A stretch of DNA of 64,000 nucleotides from Pholis gunnellus (GCA_910591455.2 OU342819.1:14548262-14612261), one strand, 5' to 3'; positions 35,104 to 46,973 are shown, counted from the first letter of the stretch. Program-made: numbers and translations. The notes: generated by a model from the letters alone, not told the origin.

Positions 35104-36872
35104 GTCAGTCGCATTTTGCCAAAATCTGGTAGCTGTTAGCATATTTCAAGTCTAGCAAAAATCATAGGTGACGTTAAACAATATATCAGTGTTGGCAGTT
35201 TATCAAATACACAAACCAGTCATAAGGTAGAATTAGACAATGTGTAACAGGCACACAAAAATGTCCCACATAAGCCACAGAAGTCGTCAGCGCTCATGTT
35301 AGCACTCAGTAGTTATTATAAGCAACAGCTACAAAGAGAGAACATGAAGAACCTATAGAAACGCATAGGCATACTTAAACAACAGAAAACCCACAGGAAG
35401 AAAACATGGAAAACATCCAACAGACGTTAAACGTGTCAAACAGGAGATACTGACGTTTATTAGTACCGTGACTAAACGTGAGCACCTGGTAGTTAGCATG
35501 AGCTAAGCTACCTACAGTGAGAAAAAGAAAGCACCCACAGACATACTTTCATGAGCAGAGCTAACTAGTTAACGAAAGAAACAACAGAAACTCAATCAAA
35601 ACAAATCCACATGAAGAACAATTTGAAGATGTTAACTGGCGTAAAAGATCTCCAAAAGCAGAAACAGAAGTTTGTTCGCCCCATAAATAGATGTTACCGC
35701 TTGGTAGTTACAGGGACAGAAATAAACAACTAAAAGAAATTCATACTTTGAAAGCTTTGATGTAATGCTTCTAATGTTTCACTGTCATGTGGGAAATGCA
35801 GTGCAACGACAACCCAGCAATCATATCATTAGTACCAAAGAAAACATCGTAAAATAGATACAATTATATTCAGGATATATCCTAAACGACTCAACTATCT
35901 GTGTTTTAAAAAATGAGATGTGCTCTGCGTCTGGATCAAATAGGTACTCGGATTGATTTAAATGCTTGAATTAATGTGTAAGGCTCATCCATGTTGTCCC
36001 TGAACAGTATCACTATTTTAAGCTTTGGTATACAGAGGCGGTAATTATAAAATTTCCAACTCTAATATCCTGCAAATCCCTAATTAGTAGCACTTATGTC
36101 CTTCTTGAGTGTAGTCAAACCTTATTTGTGTGTTATCACAGCAACGCTAATCTAAACTAAGGACTTCCTGAAGCAGCTGGCTGCCAGACCTTTCCTTTCA
36201 ACTTCCATAAACAGAAAAAAAGAACCTTCATTTCTGTTACACACTTTCTTCGTCAGAATTTAAGCCAAGAGCAGATGTGGTTCAGAATACCTGTAATATA
36301 AATGTTTTCCACATCTTTTAAACTATGGCGTGGGCTCTGACATCAAAACACGACTGCATACATTTGCTAGCTTGCCAGAAATACATTTAAGCTTCACGAA
36401 CATTACATTTAAGGTAAATCAATGTACTAACTAAATTTAATTAACCATTAAAGTACAGTTTAATGATGTCACTCTATTACTAAAAGGCAGAGCCACACTT
36501 CACTAAGTGCATAAATATCTGGCTAGAGAAAAGGTTTTGTATTTTTGAAGCCTTTTCCAGTTTGCGGGCTGCCAAACACCTTAATGCTACATGTGAATAG
36601 AATCCAAGCAAGATGTTCGTATGTTTTTGGCAGTAATATGAATTTCTATAATAAGTACAATAATCTTTCTCCATTCCCCATCATGTACATCGTACTTAGG
36701 CACAACAACTTTAACAGGTTTATTGACCATAACTGAAAGGCTTTCCTGATCACAGTCAATGACTATTGGACAACATATTACAGTAACAGATTATGTGTTC
36801 CCAGGCCGCTTTCCTTTCTAAATGTGTTGAATTCCATGTCAAGTATTTGTCTCTGCTTCTCTCTTTGTCTAG
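35104..36872 (+). other. adgrb2: Intron inside HormR domain
   Basis: This 1.8 kb, A-rich intron ends in a T/C-rich tract and acceptor TCTAG. It holds scattered AGCTAAGCTA/AGTTAGCAT-like words around 35450-35580 that resemble degraded repeat fragments, but no boundary could be set. No exon is seen. Confidence 0.75.
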
Positions 36873-36979
36873 GATCTGCTAGTCGTCGTTGCATGCTGGA
36901 CAATAATGGAGTTGCTTTCTGGGGTCCTCCGAGCTTCGCCAGATGCGTCTCACTTGAATATAGATATTTACATGTATCT
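36873..36979 (+). CDS. adgrb2: adgrb2 exon: HormR domain, second half
   Basis: This 107-nt exon enters in phase 1 and leaves in phase 0 (donor TCT followed by GTAAGT). It encodes SASRRCMLDNNGVAFWGPPS and then FARCVSLEYRYLHVS, completing the HormR domain with its last two cysteines and the W of AFWGPPSFARC. SASRRC and EYRYL match BAI2 closely; BAI3 has TSRRC and EYRHL. The sequence runs straight into the helical part of GAIN. Confidence 0.95.
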
Positions 36980-37554
36980 GTAAGTTCCCTTTTTTCACAA
37001 ATACATACTCTGAAACTCTTCAGCAAGAAGAAAAAACAAGATGTGTATATTCTTCCATCACTTGAGCCAGTTAGTTGCAGTATCACCTTCTATCATAACT
37101 CACCTTCATCAAACTTGTCTGTCTCGTTAGTGAATTCATGAGAAAGTGAAGGTGAAGGTTCTTTTATTTAAAGTGAGTTATGTTCTGTCTTCATTGTCCT
37201 TTTTTCACCCATGATGTACCTCTGTTCAACTTTCTTTTGTGAAAAGTTTACTCAAAATAGAGCTGTGTCTTTACTCGGGGCTTGCCGGTATCTCTAATTA
37301 GCTTTTCCATGGCTTTGCGCTCACACTTTATCAATTAATGAACGTAGCTAATGAATGTGTTCATCAGCCAGACTGTTTTCCTGCTCTGTGAACTTCAACC
37401 CCTCTCATCTCCTCAATGATGGCAGAGGGAGATGAGGGTCAGGGATTGTATGCGACGAAGCTGATTGCACTGTTAGCTTCTGTTCCAACCTTTCATTAAC
37501 ACCAGGATTCAATAATTAATTTTCTGTGATTGCTGTTATCTTCAGTTCTTTCAG

Positions 37555-37587
<33 letters not shown>

Positions 37588-37953
37588 GAAATTCACATAC
37601 ACACAGTCTTGCTTTCTCTATCTCTGTCTCTGAAGTGATGAGATCCAATTTCTGCCTGAGAGTGCTGCTAGGCCTCGTTTTTGCTCACCTATTTTAAGCA
37701 CAAGCACAAAAATCCCAACATGTACCTTCTGTATATAGTCCTGTCTTGAAACACTCTTTTCAGCTCCCATCCAAAACCTTCCTTTGATTTCTTATAAAAA
37801 ACATGATCTTTGCTTTGTTTGGTCCTTCTGTTTATGACATTTGCCAGCTACATATTTTGAATAAGAACACGTGTACTACATACAGTAAGTGCCACAAGCA
37901 GAGGTGAAAACCATCAAGTTTTCTCAATGTCTGTCTCTCTCTGCACATTGTAG
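36980..37953 (+). other. adgrb2: Intron between HormR and GAIN-A exons
   Basis: This 974-nt intron contains a (CT)n tract at 37555-37587 and ends in TTGTAG at 37948-37953. No coding sequence is recognised. Confidence 0.85.
37555..37587. repeat. (CT)n microsatellite
   Basis: A CT run with a single TTT interruption, in the intron before the first GAIN exon. Confidence 0.95.
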
Positions 37954-38148
37954 TTACGAGAGCATCTCGCGAAGGGTCAGAGGACCCTGGCTGGGGAGGG
38001 CATGTCTCAGATCGTAAGGACTCTCCTGGAGCTCTTTCAGAGGAGGAGCTACTACAGTGGTGACCTTCTCTTTTCCACGGAGATCCTGCGAAATGTGACG
38101 GACACCTTCAAAAGAGCAACCTACATCCCAGCTACCGACGACGTGCAG
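37954..38148 (+). CDS. adgrb2: adgrb2 exon: GAIN domain subdomain A, main helices
   Basis: This 195-nt exon is phase 0 at both ends (65 codons), with donor CAG followed by GTAAGC. It encodes LREHLAKGQRTLAGEGMSQI, VRTLLELFQRR, SYYSGDLLFSTEILRNVTDT and FKRATYIPATDDVQ. The block is nearly the same as remembered human BAI2 and well conserved across BAI1-3. It forms the helical subdomain A of the GPCR autoproteolysis-inducing domain. NVT is a possible N-glycosylation site. This is the longest and most conserved exon in the window. Confidence 0.97.
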
Positions 38149-38502
38149 GTAAGCTGAGCCCCCCTTCAAGTCACAAATCATACTGAACACGGGATCAAAG
38201 ACAAACTGTCACACACAGGTACACTTGCAACACCTCCAAATTGTTTTCAATGTAGAAGCTGCACTTTCTACTGCATGGGGTTTGCAAAACAATGAGCCAC
38301 TGCAGCTACACAGTTGCTATGGCCTCAGACTGGATTTCTTTCTCTTTTCAATGCCAGTAAGAGGCGGAAAATGCTCCTGTCTCAGTCAGTCATTTGACAG
38401 ATACTATTTTTTGTTTTCCAATATTCGGCCATAGACAAACAAAAAGAGATACCAAAATCGAATGGCTCTGCTGCATTAACAACACCTTCATCTCGTGTCT
38501 AG
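38149..38502 (+). other. adgrb2: Short intron in GAIN-A
   Basis: This 354-nt intron has no recognisable repeat or gene. It ends at TCTAG (38498-38502). Confidence 0.85.
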
Positions 38503-38571
38503 AAATTCTTCCAGGTACTCAGCCTCATGTTGGACATGGAAAATCTAGAGAAATGGGAGGACGCCCACCAG
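38503..38571 (+). CDS. adgrb2: adgrb2 exon: GAIN-A helix
   Basis: This 69-nt exon is phase 0 at both ends, with acceptor GTCTAG and donor CAG followed by GTGAGG. It encodes 23 residues starting KFFQVLSLMLD and ending EKWEDAHQ. Human BAI2 has RFFQVVSFMVD and EKWDDAQQ here by memory. It is a helix of GAIN subdomain A. It is phase symmetric, so its loss would keep the frame but disrupt the fold. Confidence 0.95.
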
Positions 38572-38995
38572 GTGAGGCCTTCTATATGTGTGTATGTGTG
38601 CCTCTATATATCTCTTTCTGATATGTTAATTTGTGTGTAAAGGTGGGTGTGACTACATCCCACGTAAACATTTTATTAGCCATAAAAACACACCTGTTTA
38701 CTAAATACAATGGCTACCCATTAATTACACTGAGTGTGCATGTGTGCACTTTTGTGTGTGACCCAGCTTGATGCCTTTGCCTCGAGGTGTGTTTACTTGC
38801 CATCTGGACACAATAAAAGAGTAACCAAATATGATATTATGTCCCACTTTGTTACAATTTACCACCCTGGAACACATTCTAGATAATGCAAAGAATGAAA
38901 ATGTGTCAGTCGGTAAAACATGTCACATAGAAAGTTTGTGATGGACAATAATTATGATGACGTGATCGATGCTAAACCCCCCCTCACATCCACAG
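38572..38995 (+). other. adgrb2: Short intron in GAIN
   Basis: This 424-nt intron begins GTGAGG and ends CCACAG (38990-38995). Nothing else is recognised. Confidence 0.85.
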
Positions 38996-39104
38996 GTCGC
39001 TCCCGGTGCTGCTTTGATAATGAGGATAGTAGAAGATTTCATTCACCTCATTGGAGAAGCCCAAAAGCCTTTCCAGAGTTTCCTGGTGGTTACCAACAAC
39101 CTCA
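38996..39104 (+). CDS. adgrb2: adgrb2 exon: GAIN-A/GAIN-B junction
   Basis: This 109-nt exon enters in phase 0 and leaves in phase 1 (donor CTCA followed by GTAAGT). It encodes VAPGAALIMRIVEDFIHLIG, EAQKPFQSFLVVTNNL and the first base of the next codon. The core VEDFIHLIG and the TNNL end fit human BAI2 (VEDFIHLVG, TDNL). It carries the last helix of subdomain A and the first strand of the beta-sandwich subdomain B. Confidence 0.95.
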
Positions 39105-39528
39105 GTAAGTGTCACACAATGCTCCCACGTGGCAAGGCATGACAAAGTCAGATTCAAGATTGACACCAATATCAATGTTTATAGACATTCACTTATCAGA
39201 TCATTTATAGGATGGTCAGAATGTTGTTTGACATGTTTACTGTTCTTTTTCCTCAGATAAGCTCAGCCAGGATTGTTATTTTGTCATATTAAAATAACTT
39301 CAAAATGCTCCATTTTAATATGTCATATAATATAGTGCAGTCTCACTTCCAAAAAAAACTAATTTCTTAAGATGTCTCACCACGGTTTGAATTGTTACTC
39401 TAAACATGACTTTCATGACTTTTTAAGATGTTTCGGCCTGTTGCTTTCATTGTTTTTTGCTTACCCCATCATCATTAGTGTTCTTTGCACCGCACTGAGT
39501 CTATGTGGTATCTCTTTTTTTTGTACAG
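39105..39528 (+). other. adgrb2: Short intron in GAIN-B
   Basis: This 424-nt intron ends in a T-rich run and TACAG at 39524-39528. No gene or repeat is recognised. Confidence 0.85.
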
Positions 39529-39675
39529 TGATAACCGTTCAGCGAGAGCCGGTGTCAGCAGTTTCCAGCGATATCAACTTCCCCATGAAGGGCCGGAGAG
39601 GGATGAAGGACTGGGCCAGAACTGCAGAGGACAAGCTCTACGTCCCTAAAGAGGTCTTCACCATCCCGGCTGAAG
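39529..39675 (+). CDS. adgrb2: adgrb2 exon: GAIN subdomain B strands
   Basis: This 147-nt exon is phase 1 at both ends, with donor GAAG followed by GTTAGA. It encodes ITVQREPVSAVSSDINFPMK, GRRGMKDWARTAEDKLYVPK and EVFTIPAE. The stretches REPVSAVSSDI and GRRGMKDW are nearly identical to human BAI2 and set it apart from BAI3 (KLPAASVLTDI, GRKGMVDW). In human BAI2 the next residues form a long Gly/Pro/Ser-rich insert before the (D/E)SxYFVIG strand. Here the next certain exon starts 4.7 kb downstream with a short acidic segment, and a candidate cassette exon lies only 292 nt after this exon. Confidence 0.96.
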
Positions 39676-39967
39676 GTTAGAGAAATACGACTGTCCGGGG
39701 TTTGTCCAAACTTTAAGCTGCTTGGTACCAATCTGTACCACAAACTCTTGTTTTTCTAGAAAAGTTTGACAGAAGACCAAGGCACAACTAACACATCTCA
39801 CCCTTTGTAACAAAATTAAGCTGATGATGATTTTTAGAGTTCCAGAAGTCTGTTTTGATTCCGGTATGAGCATCTCAGCTCATCTGTTTTAGTTGTCATC
39901 CTCACACTCAGTCTTGAATCGTAAACATATGAGAACCTGTTGTCACCCCACTCAACCCTCTCGCCAG

Positions 39968-40063
39968 CCAAGGTCAGACCAAAAAGTTATCCCAGTGTGA
40001 AATCCACACTCAGAGAGGTGTCCTCATGGAAGCAGATAGAAAGCTTCTCAAGGATGTCGAAGG
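39968..40063 (+). CDS. adgrb2: Candidate alternative (cassette) exon of adgrb2 in GAIN-B
   Basis: This exon is predicted, not proven. It lies 292 nt after the previous exon. A pyrimidine-rich stretch (39944-39965) leads to a CCAG acceptor at 39964-39967. The segment is 96 nt, enters in phase 1 and leaves in phase 1 (AAGG followed by GTAATG), so it would fit between the flanking phase 1 exons without shifting frame. The reading frame is open through it and on to 40227. It would add 32 residues rich in Ser and Lys, starting AKVRPKSYPSVKSTL and ending SFSRMSKG. Human BAI2 carries a variable insert at the same protein position, but the composition differs and I cannot show homology. The weak donor and lack of family match keep confidence low. 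Confidence 0.35.
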
Positions 40064-41751
40064 GTAATGCTGAGAAGAATTTGGACTGCAAAGAGGCCCT
40101 GGAGGGCTTCTCAAAAAGACGCAGGTCTTTCATCTGTGAGGAAGTATGTCACATCCCCTTGAAAGGATCAAGTCCTCATACAGTTTTTAAGGATGTCACT
40201 TCGCTTTTAGCAACACAACAAAGCTAACTGCTGTTAGTCTTCACTACTGGGAATTTCTTACCATGTGGTTTCAAGTAAAGCCAAGAGACAAGCAAAGTGA
40301 TTGTCCAAACACCCGCCAGACGGTGGAGATGAGCATAAAGAGAAAGAAGACACCAGGAAGCCGAAGAGCGGGGTTGTTCAGGGGAGACAAGTGGACTTAA
40401 AAGAGTGGGAAGAAAGTGGCTTGTATTAGATAAGAGAATTGCTGCGGCAGATGCGATCCACTACCGACAAAGGCAAAGGTCGCTACCCACTGGAAATTAC
40501 ACTGGCAGACATCCTGTCTGGCACCCCGCCCCTTGCCCAAATTAAAGTTCAGAGAGGCTGCAGGCCGAGAGAGCAGAGCTGTCTTTGACCTCCGACTTGC
40601 TCTAAAGACACAGACTCTCTTTGATTGGCGTTCAAGACATCCTGTGAGCTAACCTCCGGGCACCTCACCTCAGCTCACTCACTCTCTCTGTCTCTTTATT
40701 ATGCACGATGTAATATGCTTATATTGTGCTCCTCTTCCATCTAACCGTTCGTCTCGCTTTTATGAAACGGACCCGGTTTATGCGTTGCCGTGGGTTGTTT
40801 TTCCAGATTTTATGGAACAGCAAATTCAGATATCTCAAAGGATGAATGTTAGGCTGCAAGTGGAGACAAAGGGGCGTACAAAAGCTAGACCTTGTTTAAT
40901 GCTGCTGCATTGCGATGTAGTCTTTTTTTTCCCTTCTTTTTTGCCATTTATCCTGCCTTTCTGTTTTACTTTACTGCTGTTGTGTTTTTTCCTCCATCTC
41001 ATTTTCCTGTTAGTTTGTGGTGGTTAATGTTTTGTCTCCTGCTATGCTTGTAGCTCAATAAAAGTGACCGGCTGCATCAAATGTTCTCTATTTACTCATA
41101 TGATATTCTATTCAGCACATGCCATTGCCATTTTATGCTATTTGGTAAATTGTTTCATCCAAACTGCATGTTGTTGTTGTTATGGCATTAGCTCTCTTTG
41201 TGGGAACTATGCCTTTTCCAATGGCAGTCCATTGGGGTCTTCAGTTGATTGCTATCAGGTTGATTGGTTCATTTACCCCATAATGAAACCCTATCTCCGA
41301 TGGACAGCTTAACTATGTTCATAAAGGCCCTTTGGCACTTTTGTGTGTGCACGTGCGCACACAGTTGCACATGCACAGAGCCAATTGATAGGTTCATGAA
41401 TCGCTTCACTGGGTAGAGGCTGGGACTCTTCTTCACTGATTTTCGAAGTGACAAACTCCCTCTCTCCCTCCGCTGTGTCTCTCTTACTCACACACTCTCA
41501 CTGTCTTGCAGCCATGCACACCCATACATCCAAACATAGAAGGCGGCAATGACCTCATTTTTCAAATACACCATTGCAGGTACACGCATGTGGTTATGCT
41601 CCGTTAACTTTGAAGTATTACTCGAGCAAGAACACAAACCAGATGAGCTCTACTCTCACTATACTGTGTTAGAGACTGACTAACCTATTTGCAGTTTTAA
41701 CTGTAACTGTGTTGACTGTCAAAATATTACCAGTACAAGTTGTGCATTTGA

Positions 41752-42350
41752 TCGGAATAGTTTGACATTTTAGGGTAAGGTTTAATTTGTTCTTTTGACA
41801 AAGGTGAGATGAGAAGATTGGTGCCACTTTCAGTTCTCTCTATTAAGCACAGAGTTACACCCAAAGGGTGAAATAGCTTAGCTCAGCTTAAACACTGGTG
41901 GCTGGGGCAGCTAGCCAAACTGCTAGCCTGGCTCTCTTTAAATTCGAAAGCTATACCCTCCAGTACATCTAGCTAATTACTAATCAACACGTAGCTCATT
42001 TGATTAATCCATACACAAACAGAATTCTTGGAGTGACAATTTGGCAACTTCACAAGGACAGGACAAGACTACAGGAAACCAGTGTATCGAGGGTTTGTTA
42101 TCCAAGAAATACTTAAAACATATAAGTTCCCGCCTTCTGTTTATACAGTAGACACAGTGTGTAGCTACGGAGGTGTTGGTAAGCGTGTTTTTGAACTTTT
42201 GGAAGGAGACACCTTTAACACCTGCTTCCTATCTAACTAAGCTAATGACCTCCTGGTTCCAATCCACACGTTACACACAGACATGCAAGTGCTATTGATC
42301 TTCTCATTTACCTTTCGGCAACGAAACGGTGTGTTTTCTATTTATTTAGG
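41752..42350. repeat. Terminal-inverted-repeat (MITE-like) element A
   Basis: The left end has GGAATAGTTTGACATTTTAG and then GGTGAGATGAGAAGATTGGT. The right end has ATTGATCTTCTCATTTACC and TTTCGGCAACGAAA, the inverted form of the left end over about 38 nt with mismatches. The inside has GCTAGCCAAACTGCTAGCCTG. The pattern matches a short non-coding element that I recognise as very common in percomorph genomes. Confidence 0.7.
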
Positions 42351-43057
42351 AATCAACAGCTTGACCAGTTTGGTAAAAGACATGGTATTGAGTAATAAGT
42401 TCAATAGGGTATTTTATGGCAAGTAATGAAATCACTGACCCTCAAAAGGTAGCACTGTAGTCAATTATTTTTTCTGAGCTTGTGTACGTTACCCACTCAG
42501 TCTGATCAACTGTGAAAGTAATGATATTCCACAGTACTCTCATTTCTTGAAATTGTCTGTGATGTGTACAAAGGTGAAACAAACAAACATAGAGGAAAGA
42601 AGCCAGGAAAGAATGAAAAGAGTAACTCAGATGGAACTGTTTGGATGGAGATTTCGATCTTTAATTAAAACCATAGATCATGGCTTTGCATCAACTCCAA
42701 ACATATCTTTTCCTGACAAATGGCATATTAAAGTTCACAGTTGGTGACTGGTGGTTTACTATTTTGCTGGATTACAGCTGACCGCCAATCATTTAGATGT
42801 TCAGCGGGCGCAGAGTGACAAAAAGTCTGTTCATGGGAAATTAGGGTTTTGGTGATTGAGTGCTTTTGTGGTATTAATCATCCTCTTGCTTGGGAGTGCC
42901 ACCCCATCATGCAGTGATTTACCATTTACCCACAATACACTGACTTTCTCATTTGCATGCCTTTGCAGACACTGTCCAATTAGGATCCATCACACTCACA
43001 GACTTTCTCATGCTGACTGTGATCTGTTTTTTGCCTTCTCACATTCTCACAATTGCT

Positions 43058-43073
43058 CCCCCCCCCCCCCCCC
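43058..43073. repeat. Poly-C tract
   Basis: An unbroken C run of about sixteen bases. Confidence 0.95.
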
Positions 43074-44351
43074 ATGCACTGTTGAGATCTTTTTGTCTCT
43101 CCCTTTTTCGCTCCTCGTCTGTCTTGCATAGCTATCTCTCTTCCTGAGTATTACCTCTTCAGCAGGCAGACAGATTTTGGATGAGTCACCCTTGTTCGTC
43201 TGATACCATCAGCCCCCTCTGTCTCGTCCTCTCTCGCTCTCCGTGCCAATGCTCCTCCGTCGCTTCTCTCAGCCTGAAAGGGCAAAGGAGGGAGTGGCGT
43301 CTCTCAACATGAACTCTTCCCCTTCTACTTTTCCTCCCTTCTTCCTTTTGCTTCCCTCACTTGAGACAAAGTGACATTTACAGAGGGACACCACGTCTCC
43401 TTGGGAGCCGCTTCTCTTTTGGAAGGCAAGGGGTTGTGAAGCAGGGCTGTGGAAAAGTTGAAGAGTGGGTTGGAGAATGGCAACAACAACAGGCGAGGAT
43501 GAGAGGGGCAAGCACTGAGGAGGAGGAAAGAAAGAAGGGGGATTTGAAACTAGGGAAAAAAAGAGATGCAGATGTTGTCTAAAGAGGGTGTGGACACTTT
43601 GGCTTTACTGAGAGACTTTTCCGAATAATGGAGTTAGTTTTAGAAATGATGCTTCTGCTGGGTAATAGCAGAGCTGCTAAAAAGCAAACAAATTGACACA
43701 AATTGTGCCTCCACCCACGCAGAGTGTGAAACCAAGATCTTGCACTTGATAAAGTGGAACATTTTCAACTCAGAAGTTTAAGTATGGGATATGTAGCTGT
43801 CAAAGCAGGCGCTGCAATTAACTCACTTTTCTTATTTTGATGTCGTCGACAGAGCATTTGTTAGCGACAGCTCAAGAGTTAATGTAAATGAAGATGAAAT
43901 CTCTGCTTGTTTGCTTCACCAACTAATAGATGAGTTTGTACTTAGTTTATTTACATCAAATGACATACTTATCAATGCAGGTTATTAAAATCAGTCTCAA
44001 ATACCAACACTCTCCAACCTCTAATTTAAATGTCAGATTCGCAGCTTTGATATTGAATGTAATTTCCTATATCTGCCCAGTCAACATATGAGCAAATTTG
44101 CTATATTCGTATTGATATTTTGAATATTGATTTGCTGCAATGAGCCATTAATCTGCCACAAGAGTTTAGAAAGTCCTCCCACAGATCTCTAGCTGTACTT
44201 GTTCAAAAAACGACGTCTTCAGCACCCTGTGTCCTTATACAAGGGCTGTAGAAGAAGAATAAATGAAGATTTATACTTGATTTTGAAGATGATTCAGGTA
44301 AACCATACCATCTATTTCGGCTGATTGGTCGCAATTTGTCCTGTGTTTCAG

Positions 44352-44457
44352 AGACGGAGATGGAGACGGAGACAGAGTCAGAGTCAGAGTCTCCAATGTA
44401 CTATGTCATCGGAGCCATCTTGTACAGGACGTTGGGTGTCATCTTACCAGCACCAAA
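44352..44457 (+). CDS. adgrb2: adgrb2 exon: GAIN-B strand with acidic repeat
   Basis: This 106-nt exon enters in phase 1 and leaves in phase 2 (donor CCAAA with GTGAGT starting at 44458). It opens with a Glu/Thr/Ser run TEMETETESESESP, made by a GAGACG/GAGTCA hexamer-like DNA repeat, and continues YYVIGAILYRTLGVILPAP. The second part matches the human BAI2 strand YFVIGAVLYRTLGLILPPP. The acidic start replaces the short DPDESS of mammals and lies on a surface loop of subdomain B, so it is probably tolerated length variation. Confidence 0.95.
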
Positions 44458-45235
44458 GTGAGTACTTTTCATGTCAACGGACTAATTATTCATACTTTTT
44501 CAAACATTTCCCACCTTCTACTCATTTCCTTGTCCTTTCGTTTACCTTTCTGCATCTCTTTTAGTCAATACTTTCTCCAACAAATTTCAATCTCCTTATT
44601 TTTTTTTCTCAGTACCTTTCTATTTCTGTGCCCTTTCATCTGTCGCTTCTTCTCTCTATCTAATTCCAACTTCCAATTCTACATCTGTTTGCTCTCTCAT
44701 GATGTCTCCATTGCTTCTCTCCTCTCCTTGTGTCTGCCTAGTTTTCAGACAAATGTCTTGGATCTCCAAAAAAGTACATTTCCCTAGATGTTTTTCCCTT
44801 TCTTTTGCATTGTCAATGTATTTTTGGAGGTGTACAGTGGGCTTCGAATGGGTGCTGGCCTAATGGGTTCTGAAACTTGTATAAAATAGAAGATAGGGGG
44901 GATCAGGAGGTTATCAAAAGGCCACTGTGATATGGTGTTTGTGCTGGCCCTGGGCCCTTTTTTTCAGGTCAGTGCTCTTGGTTGTGGATGAGCTGGATCT
45001 GTTAAAACCCTTTTCTCCCTGTAGCTCTGCTGAATTTCAATAGGTCCATTGTTCCATTTTTACTTAGGCGCTAGCTCTGGCTTTCTCCCTTTCTCATTAG
45101 GCTTTTATTTCTCTGTTTTTCTATATTTACTGATTTTAATTTTATTTATGTATATATTTTTGCAAACGCACTCAAAAACCATCAAAAGCATAGCAGGTTA
45201 CTGAGTATGTCTGTTTCTGAGTATCTTTAGATGAA

Positions 45236-45269
<34 letters not shown>

Positions 45270-45391
45270 GCAAAGAAAGCAACTCAGCAGTATTTTCTTT
45301 TCTTGTCACTTAATTTCAGAGTAACTGTTCGAGCCAAAGTTGAATGCGCAGTACAGTTCTTAAATAAATGTGACTGTGTGTGTCTTTACAG
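44458..45391 (+). other. adgrb2: Intron in GAIN-B
   Basis: This 934-nt, T/C-rich intron has a (TG)n tract at 45239-45266 and acceptor TTACAG at 45386-45391. No gene is recognised. Confidence 0.85.
45239..45266. repeat. (GT)n microsatellite
   Basis: A pure GT run about 125 nt before a GAIN-B exon. Confidence 0.95.
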
Positions 45392-45494
45392 CCCCCCTGC
45401 AGTGATCAACTCCAAGATCCTTACGGTGACAATACGGCCAGAACCTCAACCCAGCAAGCCCATGGTGGTGGTGGAGCTGTCACCACTTTTTAAT
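45392..45494 (+). CDS. adgrb2: adgrb2 exon: GAIN-B strands before GPS
   Basis: This 103-nt exon enters in phase 2 and leaves in phase 0 (AAT followed by GTAAGT). It encodes PPAVINSKILTVTIRPEPQP and SKPMVVVELSPLFN. The segment VTIRPEP with VVVELS aligns with BAI2 (VTVRPP, ITVELS) and BAI3 (VTIRPEP). The final Asn joins GT of the next exon to make the NGT sequon that is conserved in human BAI2 and BAI3. Confidence 0.95.
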
Positions 45495-46973
45495 GTAAGT
45501 CTTTTCCTCTTTTTTTTTTTTTTTTAATTTGCAATTTTTTTTTACTTGTATATTAAGCAACCTTGGCCAAAAAATATATTTTTTTCCAAGGCCTTAAAGG
45601 ATTCCTTTCTTCCCAGCTGGCCCATGTTTCCTGAGTTCAGAATAGAGAGAAAGTGCTGCATGCTATAAAGTGCCATGGTGCTGGTTGAATTGCCTGAATA
45701 AATGCAGACCTTTTTGACTGCCTTATATCGTAGCGTCTCCTGGTGCCTATTCAGTTTATATTACAGTGGAGTGTGTTCTTATAAACGACTCGTCTGGTGT
45801 CGTCAGTGAAAAGGATTAGGTGCAAGTTTAATGAGAGCCACTCTTCATGACCTCAATAAGATGTAGGATTCATTAGCCATTCTTCTGTGCAAAGGTGGGC
45901 ACAGTTTTGAAAATAATGTTGAATATTTAATGGTTCTCTCCAGACGACAAAAACACACACAGTAAAATCTTCCAATGAAATCTGTTTCTTGCTGTGTCAA
46001 CCAGGACCTGAGGGTCAAAATTATTGCAGAGTGTTTCATTATAAAGACTTTGTATTCATTCTTTATGCCCCGCCAGTCCATCTCCCTGCTTTAAACCACT
46101 GATTCATTACTTAATTATGGCATTTCCTTTATCTGCCTTTATCTTTTATCTCCCTATTATTCAGCTTTTTAACACTTTTGGCAAAGCAGTGGTACTGCAG
46201 GTTTCACACTCGCTGTCTAGAGGATGATGTCTTAATGCTGATCCAAGCATGCTGCTCTGGACTGATAACCCGAGGCACCCGCTGAGGACAGACACTTGTC
46301 TCACACAGTACAGTACTGGGCTGGGATGCACATATGCATACCTCAGACAAGTGCTTAAAAGGGACATTCCGACTATTTAGTGTTATACTTCCCAACATTT
46401 TGGAGATTCACAAGAGATAAAAAAGATGGTGACATTGGATGCAGCAGAGGCTGAGATATCCTGACTTCCAGTGCCTTTGTATGGGTCAAGTACCAGACAT
46501 GCTCAGTCCTATTATTTCCCATAAAGCACCTGAATAGTGTGTGTCATTAAAGCCGTCCAGCCTGGAAAATGATCACATCTTTTAAACTCCATGTCCCCAT
46601 TTTATAATAAAGGCTATAAATAATGTCTCAAATACAAGGAAGAAGTTAATCTACAGCATAACCAACCTCAAGAGGAATATTTGACTTAAGTGATATCGAA
46701 AATTAATTAATACTACATTCGAAAATTGCGATATATCTCTTCCATATAACAAATGAAATTATGTGGCAGAGGAAAAGTGATTAACACATTATTAATTTGG
46801 TTAATTTGAAATGCAACCAGTGCTCATATACATGATTGCTTGATGTTAATTAAGGTTTTAGCAACTCCTAAACGCAAAATAAATGGCAGAAAAATGATGT
46901 TTTTTATAACCAGAATAGTTTGTATTTATGTATTGTACTGAAGCACTTGTGTGATTGAAGCAGCTTTTCATCA

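Larger units (their letters stand above)
39676..44351 (+). other. adgrb2: Intron in GAIN-B with candidate cassette exon and a MITE-like element
   Basis: This 4.7 kb intron holds the possible 96-nt exon at 39968-40063, a terminal-inverted-repeat element at 41752-42350, and a C-tract at 43058-43073 inside a C/T-rich stretch (43030-43270). The acceptor is TTTCAG at 44346-44351. The other open frames here give no recognisable protein. Confidence 0.8.
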
